Of a stretch of DNA of 64,000 bases, positions 1 through 8,012 are shown piece by piece. Each line of letters begins with the position of its first letter. The first letter of the stretch is position 1. The stretch spans positions 4,154,001 through 4,218,000 of the forward strand of contig NZ_CP064031.1 in NCBI RefSeq assembly GCF_049532895.1. Direction: 5' to 3'. Under the pieces are notes generated by a model that saw only the letters and a program-made list of their open reading frames with translations, was not told the origin of the DNA and ran no database searches. A program made the translations under genes and the position numbers. This DNA is from Dyella_B acidisoli. Lineage in GTDB: Bacteria; Pseudomonadota; Gammaproteobacteria; Xanthomonadales; Rhodanobacteraceae.

Positions 1-572
1 GCCTTGCGGATGATGGTTTCGGCGTCGTCGCCCGATGCGGCGACTTTCTGTACGAGCCGAGTGACTTCGGCCGGCTTGTAGCCGAGCTGTTGCAGCGCCA
101 CGGTGGCTTCGGCAGCCGGATCAGCGGGCGCCCCGGGCGCGGCTGTGAGACCCGGCATGTTTATGCCAAGACCGTCGACACGATCGCGCAGCTCTACCAC
201 GATGCGTTCGGCCGTCTTCTTGCCGATGCCTGGAATCTTGGTGAGCGCGACCACATCGCCCGCCTGCACCAGCCGTGCGAAATCCTGCGTGGATACGCCC
301 GACAGCACGGACAGCGCTGTCTTTGCGCCGATGCCGCTGACTTTCAGCAGATTGCGGAACGAGGTGCGCTCGGATTCATGCAGAAAACCGTAGAGCGCCA
401 CGCTGTCTTCCTTCACCGCGTAGTGCGTGAGCAGCGTCACTTCCTTGCCGGTTTGCGGCAGGTCGTAAATGGTGGACATGGGCGCTTCCAATTCGTAACC
501 CACGCCACCCACTTCCACCAGCAGCCACGGTGGCTGCTTCGAAATAAGCGTACCTCTGAGTCGGCCGATCAT
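1..572 (-). CDS. ruvA: Holliday junction branch migration protein RuvA (3' end outside window)
   Basis: RuvA binds the four-way Holliday junction as a tetramer and loads the RuvB helicase for branch migration in recombinational repair. The minus-strand reading starts with the family-typical MIGRLRGTL and continues through the OB-fold domain. It then shows the helix-hairpin-helix stretches GIGAKTAL and IPGIGKKTAERI (about residues 110-140), and a C-terminal UBA-like helix region with QQLGYKPAEV. About 190 codons are present against a usual 195-205, so only the last few residues lie beyond the left edge. The start ATG (572-570) overlaps the ruvC stop as ATGA, which indicates translational coupling. 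RuvB would be expected just outside the window. Confidence 0.95.
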   Translation of the reverse strand, partial: MIGRLRGTLISKQPPWLLVEVGGVGYELEAPMSTIYDLPQTGKEVTLLTHYAVKEDSVALYGFLHESERTSFRNLLKVSGIGAKTALSVLSGVSTQDFARLVQAGDVVALTKIPGIGKKTAERIVVELRDRVDGLGINMPGLTAAPGAPADPAAEATVALQQLGYKPAEVTRLVQKVAASGDDAETIIRK

Positions 573-1090
573 CGGCGACGTCTCCATGCCGTGCGCGGAA
601 TGCCCACGCGTTCGAGACTGGAACGGGTATGCGCATGCGCGACGGCAATCGCCAGCGCATCGGCTGCGTCCGCCTGGATCGGACCCTTCAAGCCGAGCAA
701 TACACCGATCATGTGCTGTACCTGCGTTTTGTCGCTGCGGCCACCACCGACCACCGATTTCTTCACTTCGGTAGCAGCGTATTCGTGCACCGGGATACCG
801 CGATTCACTACTGCGCAGATCGCCGCCCCGCGTGCCTGCCCAAGCTTGAGCGCCGAATCGGCATTGCGCGCCATGAATACGCGCTCAATGCCGCACTCCA
901 CCGGGCGATGCATCGAAATGATTTCATCCACGCCTTCGAAGATGCGCTTCAGGCGCAGCGTGAAATTCTCTTCGCCAGCCACGACTAGAGCAGCATGAAA
1001 AACGTGCGACAGCTTGCCAGCAGCATCGACATCCACGATGCCGATGCCCGTACGCTGGCTGCCAGGATCGATGCCGATGATACGGATCAT
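569..1090 (-). CDS. ruvC: Crossover junction endodeoxyribonuclease RuvC
   Basis: RuvC is the dimeric nuclease that resolves Holliday junctions by paired nicks within the RuvABC complex. The 173-aa product has the RNase H-like fold markers: GIDPGS with the first acidic ligand Asp8 near the N-terminus, the IERVF stretch carrying the second acidic residue, and the DAADALAIA segment with the C-terminal acidic pair. The length matches the family. It sits 22 bp downstream of yebC and overlaps ruvA by 4 bp, so yebC-ruvC-ruvA is probably one transcript. Confidence 0.95.
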   Translation of the reverse strand: MIRIIGIDPGSQRTGIGIVDVDAAGKLSHVFHAALVVAGEENFTLRLKRIFEGVDEIISMHRPVECGIERVFMARNADSALKLGQARGAAICAVVNRGIPVHEYAATEVKKSVVGGGRSDKTQVQHMIGVLLGLKGPIQADAADALAIAVAHAHTRSSLERVGIPRTAWRRRR

Positions 1091-1112
1091 GGAGAGGTGG
1101 CTCGAAAGCCCG

Positions 1113-1838
1113 TCACTCGGCCGGCAGCAACGCGTTGTGATAAACCTCGCTCACGTCGTCGAGGCCATCGAGTTTTTCGAGCAGATCGTTGAGCGTTTCG
1201 AGTATTTCACCCGACACGGCAGTGCGATTGTTCGGACGCATCACCACACCCGCATGCTGCGCATCGAGGCCGGCTTCGATCAGCTTCTGCTGCACGGCTT
1301 CGAAGTTTTCGGGTGCACAGAGCACCGTGCTTTCGCCGTTCTCGTTGACCACATCGTCGGCGCCCGCATCGAGTGCGGCTTCCAGGATCTTTTCTTCCTT
1401 CGCCTCATCGCCGCCGGTGGAGAACGCCAGCTCACCGCAGCGCGTGAACTGGAACGCCACCGAACCGCTGGTGCCCAAATTGCCGCCGTGCTTGGTGAGC
1501 GCGTGGCGCACGTCGGCCACCGTGCGGACGGTGTTGTCGGTGAAGCATTCGATGATCAGCGCGATGCCGCCCGGGCCATAACCTTCATAGCGCAGTTCTT
1601 CCATCTTCGCGCCGCCATCGGCACCGGAGCCGCGCTTGATCGCGCGTTCGATGGTGTCCTTGGACATGTTGGCGGTCAGCGCCTTGTCCACGGCCGTGCG
1701 CAGGCGCGGATTGAGCGCGGGGTCGGGCACGCCGGCTCGCGTGGCAACGGTGATTTCGCGGATCAGCTTGGTGAACACCTTGGCGCGCTTGGCGTCTTCG
1801 GCATTCTTGCGACCTTCGATGGACGGGCCTCTACCCAT
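1113..1838 (-). CDS. yebC: YebC/PmpR family protein (TACO1-like)
   Basis: The 241-aa protein belongs to the YebC/PmpR/TACO1 family. Members have been described as DNA-binding regulators and, more recently, as translation factors that help ribosomes through difficult proline-rich stretches. The N-terminus has the family signature (MGRGPS, then KNAEDAKRAKVFTKL). The middle has NMSKDTIERAIKRG and the acidic, glycine-rich EGYGPGG. The length is normal and the position directly upstream of ruvC is the conserved gammaproteobacterial arrangement. Which of the two family roles applies cannot be read from sequence. Confidence 0.93.
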   Translation of the reverse strand: MGRGPSIEGRKNAEDAKRAKVFTKLIREITVATRAGVPDPALNPRLRTAVDKALTANMSKDTIERAIKRGSGADGGAKMEELRYEGYGPGGIALIIECFTDNTVRTVADVRHALTKHGGNLGTSGSVAFQFTRCGELAFSTGGDEAKEEKILEAALDAGADDVVNENGESTVLCAPENFEAVQQKLIEAGLDAQHAGVVMRPNNRTAVSGEILETLNDLLEKLDGLDDVSEVYHNALLPAE

Positions 1839-1941
1839 AGGGATACCTGGCTTGGGTTTGAAAGTGGAAAGCGGGAGATTTTACTGCATTGCGCCATCGC
1901 TCTCCTTCTCTCCTCCCGAAGTCACGGAAAAAAACTTGGCC

Positions 1942-2025
1942 CTCGTCGCCCCGGCGAAGGCCGGGGCCCAGCGACTTCGTTGGCCCATCAAGACACTGGG
2001 CCCCGGCCTTCGCCGGGGCGACGAG
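1942..2025. repeat. GC-rich REP-type inverted repeat pair
   Basis: Two perfect 30-bp complementary arms (1942-1971 and 1996-2025) are separated by 24 bp. Each arm is itself a short palindrome around CCGGCGAAGGCCGG. The layout matches the AT-richer REP pairs elsewhere in the window (for example 4664-4746) but with a different core. It lies between the convergently oriented ends of no genes: both neighbours are on the minus strand, so it sits between the hydrolase stop-distal side and yebC. Confidence 0.8.
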
Positions 2026-2044
2026 CCCGAGGTTTTCCCACAAA

Positions 2045-2680
2045 TTACAAAGGAGAGAGGGAGCCAAAGCTCCCCTCGCGCAGGAAGTTGGCCGTCAACC
2101 GCGCCACTTCCGCCGAAAACAGCAGCCCCGTATGGCTGGTTTCGACCACGCAATGAGCAGCCAGCCCGGGCAGCACGGTTTCTTCCACCGCCACAGTGCC
2201 GTCGTGCTCGCCAGGAATGGGGCTGAGCATAGCGCCCAGGCCGATCGGCATGCGGCCGGCGATCACGCCCACTTCGCGTGGACCTTTCCAGGCTTCCAGC
2301 CCCAGTTCCAGCAACGCGCGGTTATGGCCTAGCAGCACCTCGCCGCCGCGCCCAAGGCGGGCGAAGGCACGCGCCGCGGCACTACCCTTCAGCGGTGAAC
2401 CGAGACAGACGATGCGGCCAGGCGGCAGATCGTTCGCTGCCAAGCAAGCACGCAAAGCAAGCAGACCGCCCAGGCTATGGCCGACGAGATGCACCGGCCC
2501 GGGCGCGTAATCGAGCATGCTCGCATGCAGCCGACCCAGGATGTGCTCCTGCGTCGCCGCCACGCTCATGTAGTCGAAGCGATGGAGGCGAAAGCCCTCT
2601 TCCATCAGACGGCGATGCAGCAGGCCCAGCGCGAAACCGCGCATCCAAAGGCCGTGCAGCAAGATGACGTGTTCGGTCAT
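2045..2680 (-). CDS. Alpha/beta hydrolase (lipase-like)
   Basis: This 211-aa protein has an alpha/beta hydrolase fold. HGLWMRG near the N-terminus is the oxyanion-side HG motif, GHSLGG at about residues 66-71 is the nucleophile elbow with the catalytic serine, and SHTGLL near residue 187 supplies the probable catalytic histidine. No signal peptide is visible, so it is probably cytoplasmic. It resembles small PGAP1/lipase-class hydrolases, and the substrate is unknown. It lies between aspS and yebC on the same strand, an insertion into the otherwise conserved aspS-yebC-ruvC order. Confidence 0.75.
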   Translation of the reverse strand: MTEHVILLHGLWMRGFALGLLHRRLMEEGFRLHRFDYMSVAATQEHILGRLHASMLDYAPGPVHLVGHSLGGLLALRACLAANDLPPGRIVCLGSPLKGSAAARAFARLGRGGEVLLGHNRALLELGLEAWKGPREVGVIAGRMPIGLGAMLSPIPGEHDGTVAVEETVLPGLAAHCVVETSHTGLLFSAEVARLTANFLREGSFGSLSPL

Positions 2681-2746
2681 GAAATCAAAGCACTACAAAG
2701 CAGCAGGCAGGATGCCATGCCGTGATTGAGGCATGGCATCGCCAGC

Positions 2747-4519
2747 TCAGCTTTTCGCTTTTTCTGTGACCGCCACCGCGACATGCAGTTCTTTCAACTG
2801 CGGCTCGCTCACTACAGACGGCGCATCCGTCATCAGATCCTGCGCGCTGGTGGTCTTCGGGAACGCAATCACGTCGCGGATCGATTCGGTGCCCGCCATC
2901 AATGCCGCAACGCGGTCGATGCCGAACGCGATGCCGCCGTGCGGCGGCGCGCCGAACTTCAGCGCCTTGAGCAGGAAGCCGAACTTCATCTCGGCTTCTT
3001 CTGCGCCGATGCCGAGCAACTCGAACACTGCGCTTTGCATGTCCGGGCGATGGATACGGATCGAACCGCCGCCGATTTCGTTGCCGTTGAGCACCATGTC
3101 ATAGCCGCGGCTCACCGCAATCGCTGCATTGGCGCGCAGATCGGCGATGTCATCCACCTTCGGACCAGTAAATGGGTGATGCAGGGCGACGAAACGTTTT
3201 TCTTCCTCGTCATACTCGAACATCGGGAAGTCAGTCACCCACAGCGGTTTCCAGCTGTTTTCCACCAGGCCGCGATCCTTGGCCACCTTCAAGCGCAGCG
3301 CGCCCATGAAGTCGGTGACGGCTTTCCACTTGCCCGCGCCCAGGAACACCATGTCACCCGATTGCGCGCCAGTCGCCTTGAGCACGGCATCCAGCGCGGC
3401 ATCATCGAGGAACTTCGCCACCGGCGAATTGACGCCTTCGCGGCCCTTGGCGAGGTCTTCCACCTTGATCCACGCCAACCCCTTCGCGCCGTACTTGGCC
3501 ACGTATTCAGTGAGTTGATCAATTTCCTTGCGGCTGAGCGTGGCACCGCCAGGCAAGCGCAGCGCAGCCACGCGGCCGGCCGGATCGTTGGCCGGTTCGG
3601 CAAACACCTTGAATTCCACGTGCTTGAGCAGATCCGCTACGTCGACCAATTCCAGCGTGATGCGCAGGTCGGGTTTGTCGGAACCGTAACGGCGCATCGC
3701 CTCGTCCCAGGTCATGCGTGGGAACGATTCGGCCAATTCCACGCCGACCACTTCCTTGAAGATATGGCGGATCATCGCTTCGACGAAATCCTGCACATCG
3801 CGCTCCTGCACGAAGGCGAATTCCATATCGAGCTGAGTGAATTCCGGCTGGCGGTCGGCGCGCAAGTCTTCGTCACGGAAGCAGCGCGCGATCTGATAGT
3901 AACGGTCGAAACCGGCCATCATCAGGATCTGCTTGAACAGCTGCGGCGACTGCGGCAGCGCATAGAACTGACCCGGATGCACACGGCTGGGCACCAGGTA
4001 ATCGCGCGCGCCTTCCGGCGTAGCCTTGGTGAGGATGGGCGTTTCGATGTCCTGAAAACCGCGCGCATCCAGATAACGGCGCAACGCCTGCACCAGCTTG
4101 ATGCGCGTACGCATCATGTGCTGCATCTCGGGGCGGCGCAGGTCGAGGTAGCGGTACGTCATCCGCATGTCCTCGTTGGGGTTCTCGTGCAGCGCGAACG
4201 GCAAATCCTTCGCAGCGTTGAGAATCTCCACCTTCTCGGCCAGCAGCTCCACCGTGCCGGTCTTCAGCTTGTCGTTGGCCGACAGGCGCTTGCGAATGCT
4301 GCCCGTGACGCGCACGCAGTATTCGTAACCCAGCTCGCCGGCTACTGCGAAAGCATCTGCGTTCTCGCGCTCGATCACTACCTGGGCGATGCCCTCATGG
4401 TCGCGCAGATCGACGAAGGCGACGTGGCTCTGCAGGCGAAGGGTGTTGACCCAGCCGCACAGGGTGACGGTCTGGCCGACCAGCGACTCATTGATGAGGC
4501 CGCAGTAATGCGTGCGCAT
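2747..4519 (-). CDS. aspS: Aspartate--tRNA ligase
   Basis: This class II aminoacyl-tRNA synthetase charges tRNA-Asp, or tRNA-Asp and tRNA-Asn in organisms with the non-discriminating type. The 590-aa bacterial form shows the OB-fold anticodon-binding domain first (MRTHYCG, GWVNTLR). Class II motif 2 follows (CFRDEDLRADRQPEFTQLD), then the GAD insertion domain, and motif 3 near the C-terminus (GGIAFGIDRVAALM). Length and domain order match the E. coli enzyme. It lies downstream of fmdB on the same strand. Discriminating versus non-discriminating type cannot be decided here without knowing whether gatCAB or asnS exist. Confidence 0.97.
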   Translation of the reverse strand: MRTHYCGLINESLVGQTVTLCGWVNTLRLQSHVAFVDLRDHEGIAQVVIERENADAFAVAGELGYEYCVRVTGSIRKRLSANDKLKTGTVELLAEKVEILNAAKDLPFALHENPNEDMRMTYRYLDLRRPEMQHMMRTRIKLVQALRRYLDARGFQDIETPILTKATPEGARDYLVPSRVHPGQFYALPQSPQLFKQILMMAGFDRYYQIARCFRDEDLRADRQPEFTQLDMEFAFVQERDVQDFVEAMIRHIFKEVVGVELAESFPRMTWDEAMRRYGSDKPDLRITLELVDVADLLKHVEFKVFAEPANDPAGRVAALRLPGGATLSRKEIDQLTEYVAKYGAKGLAWIKVEDLAKGREGVNSPVAKFLDDAALDAVLKATGAQSGDMVFLGAGKWKAVTDFMGALRLKVAKDRGLVENSWKPLWVTDFPMFEYDEEEKRFVALHHPFTGPKVDDIADLRANAAIAVSRGYDMVLNGNEIGGGSIRIHRPDMQSAVFELLGIGAEEAEMKFGFLLKALKFGAPPHGGIAFGIDRVAALMAGTESIRDVIAFPKTTSAQDLMTDAPSVVSEPQLKELHVAVAVTEKAKS

Positions 4520-4663
4520 GCGCTTGATGCTCCGTGCCGCCAGGGCGGCGAATCAGCGTGGAAAAGGCTCGGAATCTTAGCATTCCCCACGGCATCCCGC
4601 CGTGCAGTACCCCAATGATCATCAGCGCATCGGCATCTGCCGTGGTGGAAGGTCCTCAGGGGA

Positions 4664-4746
4664 GCCGTCATTCCCGCGAAAGCGGGAATCCATTTTCATG
4701 GATACATCAGAGCAAAGTGGATTCCCGCTTTCGCGGGAATGACGGC
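4664..4746. repeat. REP-type inverted repeat pair
   Basis: Two oppositely oriented copies of a short palindrome (core ATTCCCGCGAAAGCGGGAAT) at about 4664-4692 and 4718-4746 form one larger hairpin. Closely related copies occur at 11464-11541, 29616-29644, 34824-34853 and 63732-63817. It occupies most of the 262-bp gap between aspS and fmdB. The rest of that gap shows no gene. Confidence 0.85.
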
Positions 4747-4781
4747 CGTGAGGGAACGCATACGTTCATGGCAATCCACGC

Positions 4782-5084
4782 TCAATCGTTCGACGCGGCA
4801 GACGGGGCTGGAGCCGGCGCAGGGGCGGGTGACGGACTGGAACTCTTTTCCGACGACGTGCTGGTGCTGGCATCTCCGGCGAGATTTCGCTTCTTGTCAC
4901 CGTCTTTCTTGAAGTCGGTTTCGTACCAGCCGCCGCCCGCCAAACGGAACTGCGGCGCGCTGATCTGCCGCTGCACTTGCGGGGCGCCACAGTCAGGGCA
5001 CGTGGAAGGATCGGGGTCGGAAATTTTCTGCAAGCGGTCGAAACGATGACCGCAGGCGTTGCATTGGAATTCGTAAATAGGCAT
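4782..5084 (-). CDS. FmdB family zinc-ribbon protein
   Basis: This 100-aa protein starts with the FmdB-type zinc ribbon: MPIYEFQC, then CNACG and CPDCG as the two metal-binding CxxC knuckles within the first 40 residues. The second half is low complexity (Ser/Thr/Pro/Ala repeats) and looks disordered. The family is a small regulator-like group of unknown molecular role that is commonly encoded next to aspS, as here. The 263-bp gap to aspS holds a REP pair, so co-transcription is uncertain. Confidence 0.85.
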   Translation of the reverse strand: MPIYEFQCNACGHRFDRLQKISDPDPSTCPDCGAPQVQRQISAPQFRLAGGGWYETDFKKDGDKKRNLAGDASTSTSSEKSSSPSPAPAPAPAPSAASND

Positions 5085-5171
5085 AGGGAAGGGCTACGCA
5101 AACGCCATCGGGGCCGATGGCCGCGGCTGATTATCGGGACGGAAAGGCCACTACAACACGTTGGCCGGCGC

Positions 5172-5894
5172 TCAGCGTAAGGCCAAACCCACCAGCACCG
5201 CTACCTCCACCATTTCGGCCAGCGCTCCGGCGGTGTCGCCCGTGCAGCCGCCAAGCCGGTTCAGGCAGGCATGCCGCCACAAGCCGAACACCGCCGCCGC
5301 CAACACCAGCACCAGCAGCCCCCGCCCGCCGAACGGCATGCACACCGCCACGGTCACCATCAATGCGATCACGCATGCTCGGCGAGGCGCATCCACCAAG
5401 GCCGTGCCCAACCCGCCGCTTCGCACATACGGCGTAGTGAGAAACAGCGCCACGAGGCTGGCTCGTGACAGCAAGGGCGCCAACAGCACTGCCGCCCACG
5501 GAGCGGGCCCCAGGCTCGCCAACGCGGCGAACTTCAGCAGCAATGTCAGCACCAGCGCCACCACGCCAGCGGGTCCGCTGCGCGGATCCTTCATGATCGC
5601 CAGGGTTTTCTCGCGATCGCCCATGCCGCCGATCCACGCGTCGGCACTGTCGGCCAGCCCATCCAGATGCAGTGCTCCCGTCACCGCCACCCACGCCGTC
5701 ACTAGCAAAGCAGAGGACAGCATGGTCGACGTGTCGCGCAACAACCACGCCAGCACACCCAACAGTAGACCGATCAACACACCAACCAGCGGATACCAGA
5801 CCAGCGAGGCCGCCTTGGCGCGCACATCGTCGTATGCATAAGCCGGCACCGGCAGCCGGGTGAGAAAGCCGATCGCCACCAGCAGCGCACGCAT
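5172..5894 (-). CDS. cobS: Adenosylcobinamide-GDP ribazoletransferase
   Basis: CobS joins adenosylcobinamide-GDP to alpha-ribazole(-phosphate), the final assembly step of cobalamin, in the inner membrane. The 240-aa product starts MRALLVAIGFLTRLPVP and is dominated by hydrophobic segments. It carries HLDGLADSADAW and GGMGDREKTLAIMKDPRSGPAG, the acidic Mg-binding signature of the family. A longer in-frame reading to 5993 exists, but the extra 33 residues overlap cobC. The start at 5894 overlaps the cobC stop by one base (TGATG), which favours coupling. It is the last gene of the cobalamin cassette. Confidence 0.93.
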   Translation of the reverse strand: MRALLVAIGFLTRLPVPAYAYDDVRAKAASLVWYPLVGVLIGLLLGVLAWLLRDTSTMLSSALLVTAWVAVTGALHLDGLADSADAWIGGMGDREKTLAIMKDPRSGPAGVVALVLTLLLKFAALASLGPAPWAAVLLAPLLSRASLVALFLTTPYVRSGGLGTALVDAPRRACVIALMVTVAVCMPFGGRGLLVLVLAAAVFGLWRHACLNRLGGCTGDTAGALAEMVEVAVLVGLALR

Positions 5895-6451
5895 CACGCC
5901 GTAACCGCTACCGGCCAGGACACAGGATGTAGCGAAGCATGCGGCACTTCGATACTCGCCATGTCGCCATAGCTGCGCTGTTCCACTCGGCAACGCAGCA
6001 GACGGATCGCACCACCGTGCGTGATGACTAGCACACGCTGCCCTGCCGTCTGCATCGCAATGTCATCGAGCGCTGCGCACAACCGCTCGCGAAACGCCTC
6101 GAAAGTCTCCGCGCCCGGCGGCGGATACTTCACCGGATCGGCCCAGAATCGCGCCAACGCATCGCCCTGCTCTTCGGCAATGCGCTCGATCGGCATGCCC
6201 TGCCAAGTGCCGAAGTGGTATTCGGCAAGCCTCGCGTCGATACGTAACGGTAAGCCGCGCGCTTGCGACAACTCGTGCGCAAATGCAGCGCAACGTTGCA
6301 ACGAGGACGACACGATGCAGTCCCACATGCGTCCTTGTACTGCTGCACGCAGTTGCGACCAGCCCAGTTCGCTCAGCGCATCATCAAGCTGCCCGCGATA
6401 GCTGCGCTGCGCGGTGTCGCCGTGGCGCAATAATTCAATGCACGTACTCAT
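5894..6451 (-). CDS. cobC: Alpha-ribazole phosphatase (histidine phosphatase family)
   Basis: This 185-aa protein of the phosphoglycerate-mutase-like superfamily is expected to dephosphorylate alpha-ribazole-5'-phosphate or cobalamin-5'-phosphate. The catalytic RHG motif is in ELLRHGDT at the N-terminus and the second catalytic histidine is in VITHGGAIR near residue 148. The start at 6451 was chosen because it overlaps the cobT stop as ATGA and puts the RHG at the usual position. An upstream in-frame extension to 6505 lies wholly inside cobT. Its place between cobT and cobS supports the specific assignment over a generic phosphatase. Confidence 0.88.
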   Translation of the reverse strand: MSTCIELLRHGDTAQRSYRGQLDDALSELGWSQLRAAVQGRMWDCIVSSSLQRCAAFAHELSQARGLPLRIDARLAEYHFGTWQGMPIERIAEEQGDALARFWADPVKYPPPGAETFEAFRERLCAALDDIAMQTAGQRVLVITHGGAIRLLRCRVEQRSYGDMASIEVPHASLHPVSWPVAVTA

Positions 6452-7494
6452 GCAGTAGATACACCCGCCTGCTCGAACGTCGCCATGCCGTTGTGCAGGG
6501 CGCATGCGAGACGCAACAACGGCACCGCGGTAGCGGCACCGCTGGCTTCGCCCAGGCGCAACCCCAGATCAATCAGCGGTTCCGCTTCCAGCGCCCTCAG
6601 CAAACGCACATGACCGTGCTCCTTCGAGCGATGCGCGAACAACAACCACGGCCGCACGTCCGGTTGAATCGACACAGCAACCAGTGCTGCCGTAGTGGCA
6701 ATGAAACCATCGACCAACACCGGCATGCCCGACTGTGCCGCGGCCACATACGCACCGGTCAGTGCAGCGATCTCGAAACCACCCAGACAACGCAATCGTT
6801 CCAACGCTGTCTCTGCTGTGACGTGCTGTTCCAAGGCACGTTCCAGCACACTCACCTTGTGCTGGATACCTGCAGCGTTGAGCCCGGTACCCGCACCAGC
6901 GAGACACGATGGCGGTTCCTCGAGCAACGCGCTCGCCAACGCAGCGGCTGCAGTTGTATTCGCAATACCCATTTCGCCACCGATGAAAAGCTGCGCCTCC
7001 GATTTCAGCGCAGCGCGTGCGCTCTCCGCGCCGATGTCGAGCGCCGCTTCCAGTTGCGCTTCCGTCATCGCCGGCCCATGACAAAAGTTCGCGGTGGACG
7101 GGGCGATGATCGCGCGGCGCACGCCCGGAATGTCGCCCGGATCGTTGACCGTACCGAGATTCACTACATCCAGCTTCGCATCCAGGCAGCGTGCCAGCAC
7201 GCTGATCGCTGCACCGCCGGTGGCGAAGTTGCGCACCATTTCACCAGTGACCACTTGCGGAAACGCGGAAACACCCTCCTCCGCTACGCCGTGGTCGGCG
7301 GCAAACACGCTGATCCACACGCGATCTACTGCGGGCTTTGATGTGCCCTGCAATGAAGCGAGCTGGATCGCCACCGCTTCCAGCGCACCGAGCGAGCCGG
7401 GCGGCTTGGTCAATTGCGATTGGTGCGCGCGCGCCGACTCGGCCAGTGCGGTATTCGGCTGAGCACATGGCGAAGAAAGCCAGTCAAGACTCAT
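6448..7494 (-). CDS. cobT: Nicotinate-nucleotide--dimethylbenzimidazole phosphoribosyltransferase
   Basis: CobT transfers phosphoribose from nicotinate mononucleotide to the lower-ligand base, giving alpha-ribazole phosphate. The 348-aa protein has the family hallmarks: KPPGSLGALE near the N-terminus, VFAADHGVAEEGVSAFP, GEMGIANTTAA, and LGLRLGEASGAA near the C-terminus with the catalytic glutamate. The length is normal. It overlaps cobU (7491-7494) and cobC (6448-6451) by four bases each. No base-synthesis gene such as bluB is seen in the window. Confidence 0.95.
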   Translation of the reverse strand: MSLDWLSSPCAQPNTALAESARAHQSQLTKPPGSLGALEAVAIQLASLQGTSKPAVDRVWISVFAADHGVAEEGVSAFPQVVTGEMVRNFATGGAAISVLARCLDAKLDVVNLGTVNDPGDIPGVRRAIIAPSTANFCHGPAMTEAQLEAALDIGAESARAALKSEAQLFIGGEMGIANTTAAAALASALLEEPPSCLAGAGTGLNAAGIQHKVSVLERALEQHVTAETALERLRCLGGFEIAALTGAYVAAAQSGMPVLVDGFIATTAALVAVSIQPDVRPWLLFAHRSKEHGHVRLLRALEAEPLIDLGLRLGEASGAATAVPLLRLACALHNGMATFEQAGVSTA

Positions 7495-8012
7495 GGGAGC
7501 GTTCCTTTGAGAGCAAGAGGTAAACCGGCGGCTACGAACACGACACGTTCGCTGACCGCAGCAATAGCTTGATGCAGACGCCCGGCTTCATCCACGAAAC
7601 GGCGCGTCAATTCACCCATCGGCACGATACCGAGGCCGACTTCGTTGCTGACCATCAGTACATCGCCAGGAAGACCAGGCAGCACGCTGAGGAGTCGATC
7701 ACGCTCGCGCTCGAAACCTTGCATGTCGGGATCGCCAAGCAGGTTGCTGAGCCATAGCGTAAGGCAATCGACCAGCATGCAGCGATCTTCCCGTGCATAT
7801 TTATGCAATACGTCGGCAAGATGCAGCGGCTCTTCCACGCACAGCCACTGCTGTGGCCGGCAAGCACGATGATGCGCGATACGCGCTGCCATTTCCGCAT
7901 CACCCGCTTGCGCGGTGGCGATGTAGACGACCTCCCGCCCGCTGTCGACTGCCAGCCGCTCCGCCAACGCGCTTTTGCCCGAGCGGGCGCCGCCGAGGAT
8001 CAAGGTACGCAT
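7491..8012 (-). CDS. cobU: Adenosylcobinamide kinase / adenosylcobinamide-phosphate guanylyltransferase
   Basis: CobU phosphorylates adenosylcobinamide and then transfers GMP to it, making the CobS substrate. The 173-aa reading starts MRTLILGGARSGKS, with the P-loop in its usual place. It also has the NEVGLGIVP motif and a LTLWLSNLL segment typical of the family. A start at 8030 (MAGNDC) is also in frame, but the one at 8012 gives the canonical N-terminus. It overlaps the cobQ 3' end by 13 bp and cobT by 4 bp. Confidence 0.94.
   Translation of the reverse strand: MRTLILGGARSGKSALAERLAVDSGREVVYIATAQAGDAEMAARIAHHRACRPQQWLCVEEPLHLADVLHKYAREDRCMLVDCLTLWLSNLLGDPDMQGFERERDRLLSVLPGLPGDVLMVSNEVGLGIVPMGELTRRFVDEAGRLHQAIAAVSERVVFVAAGLPLALKGTLP

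Noticed and set aside
2726..4618. 630-codon plus-strand open frame
   Set aside because: Antisense to aspS, rich in His and Arg as expected for a GC-rich shadow frame.
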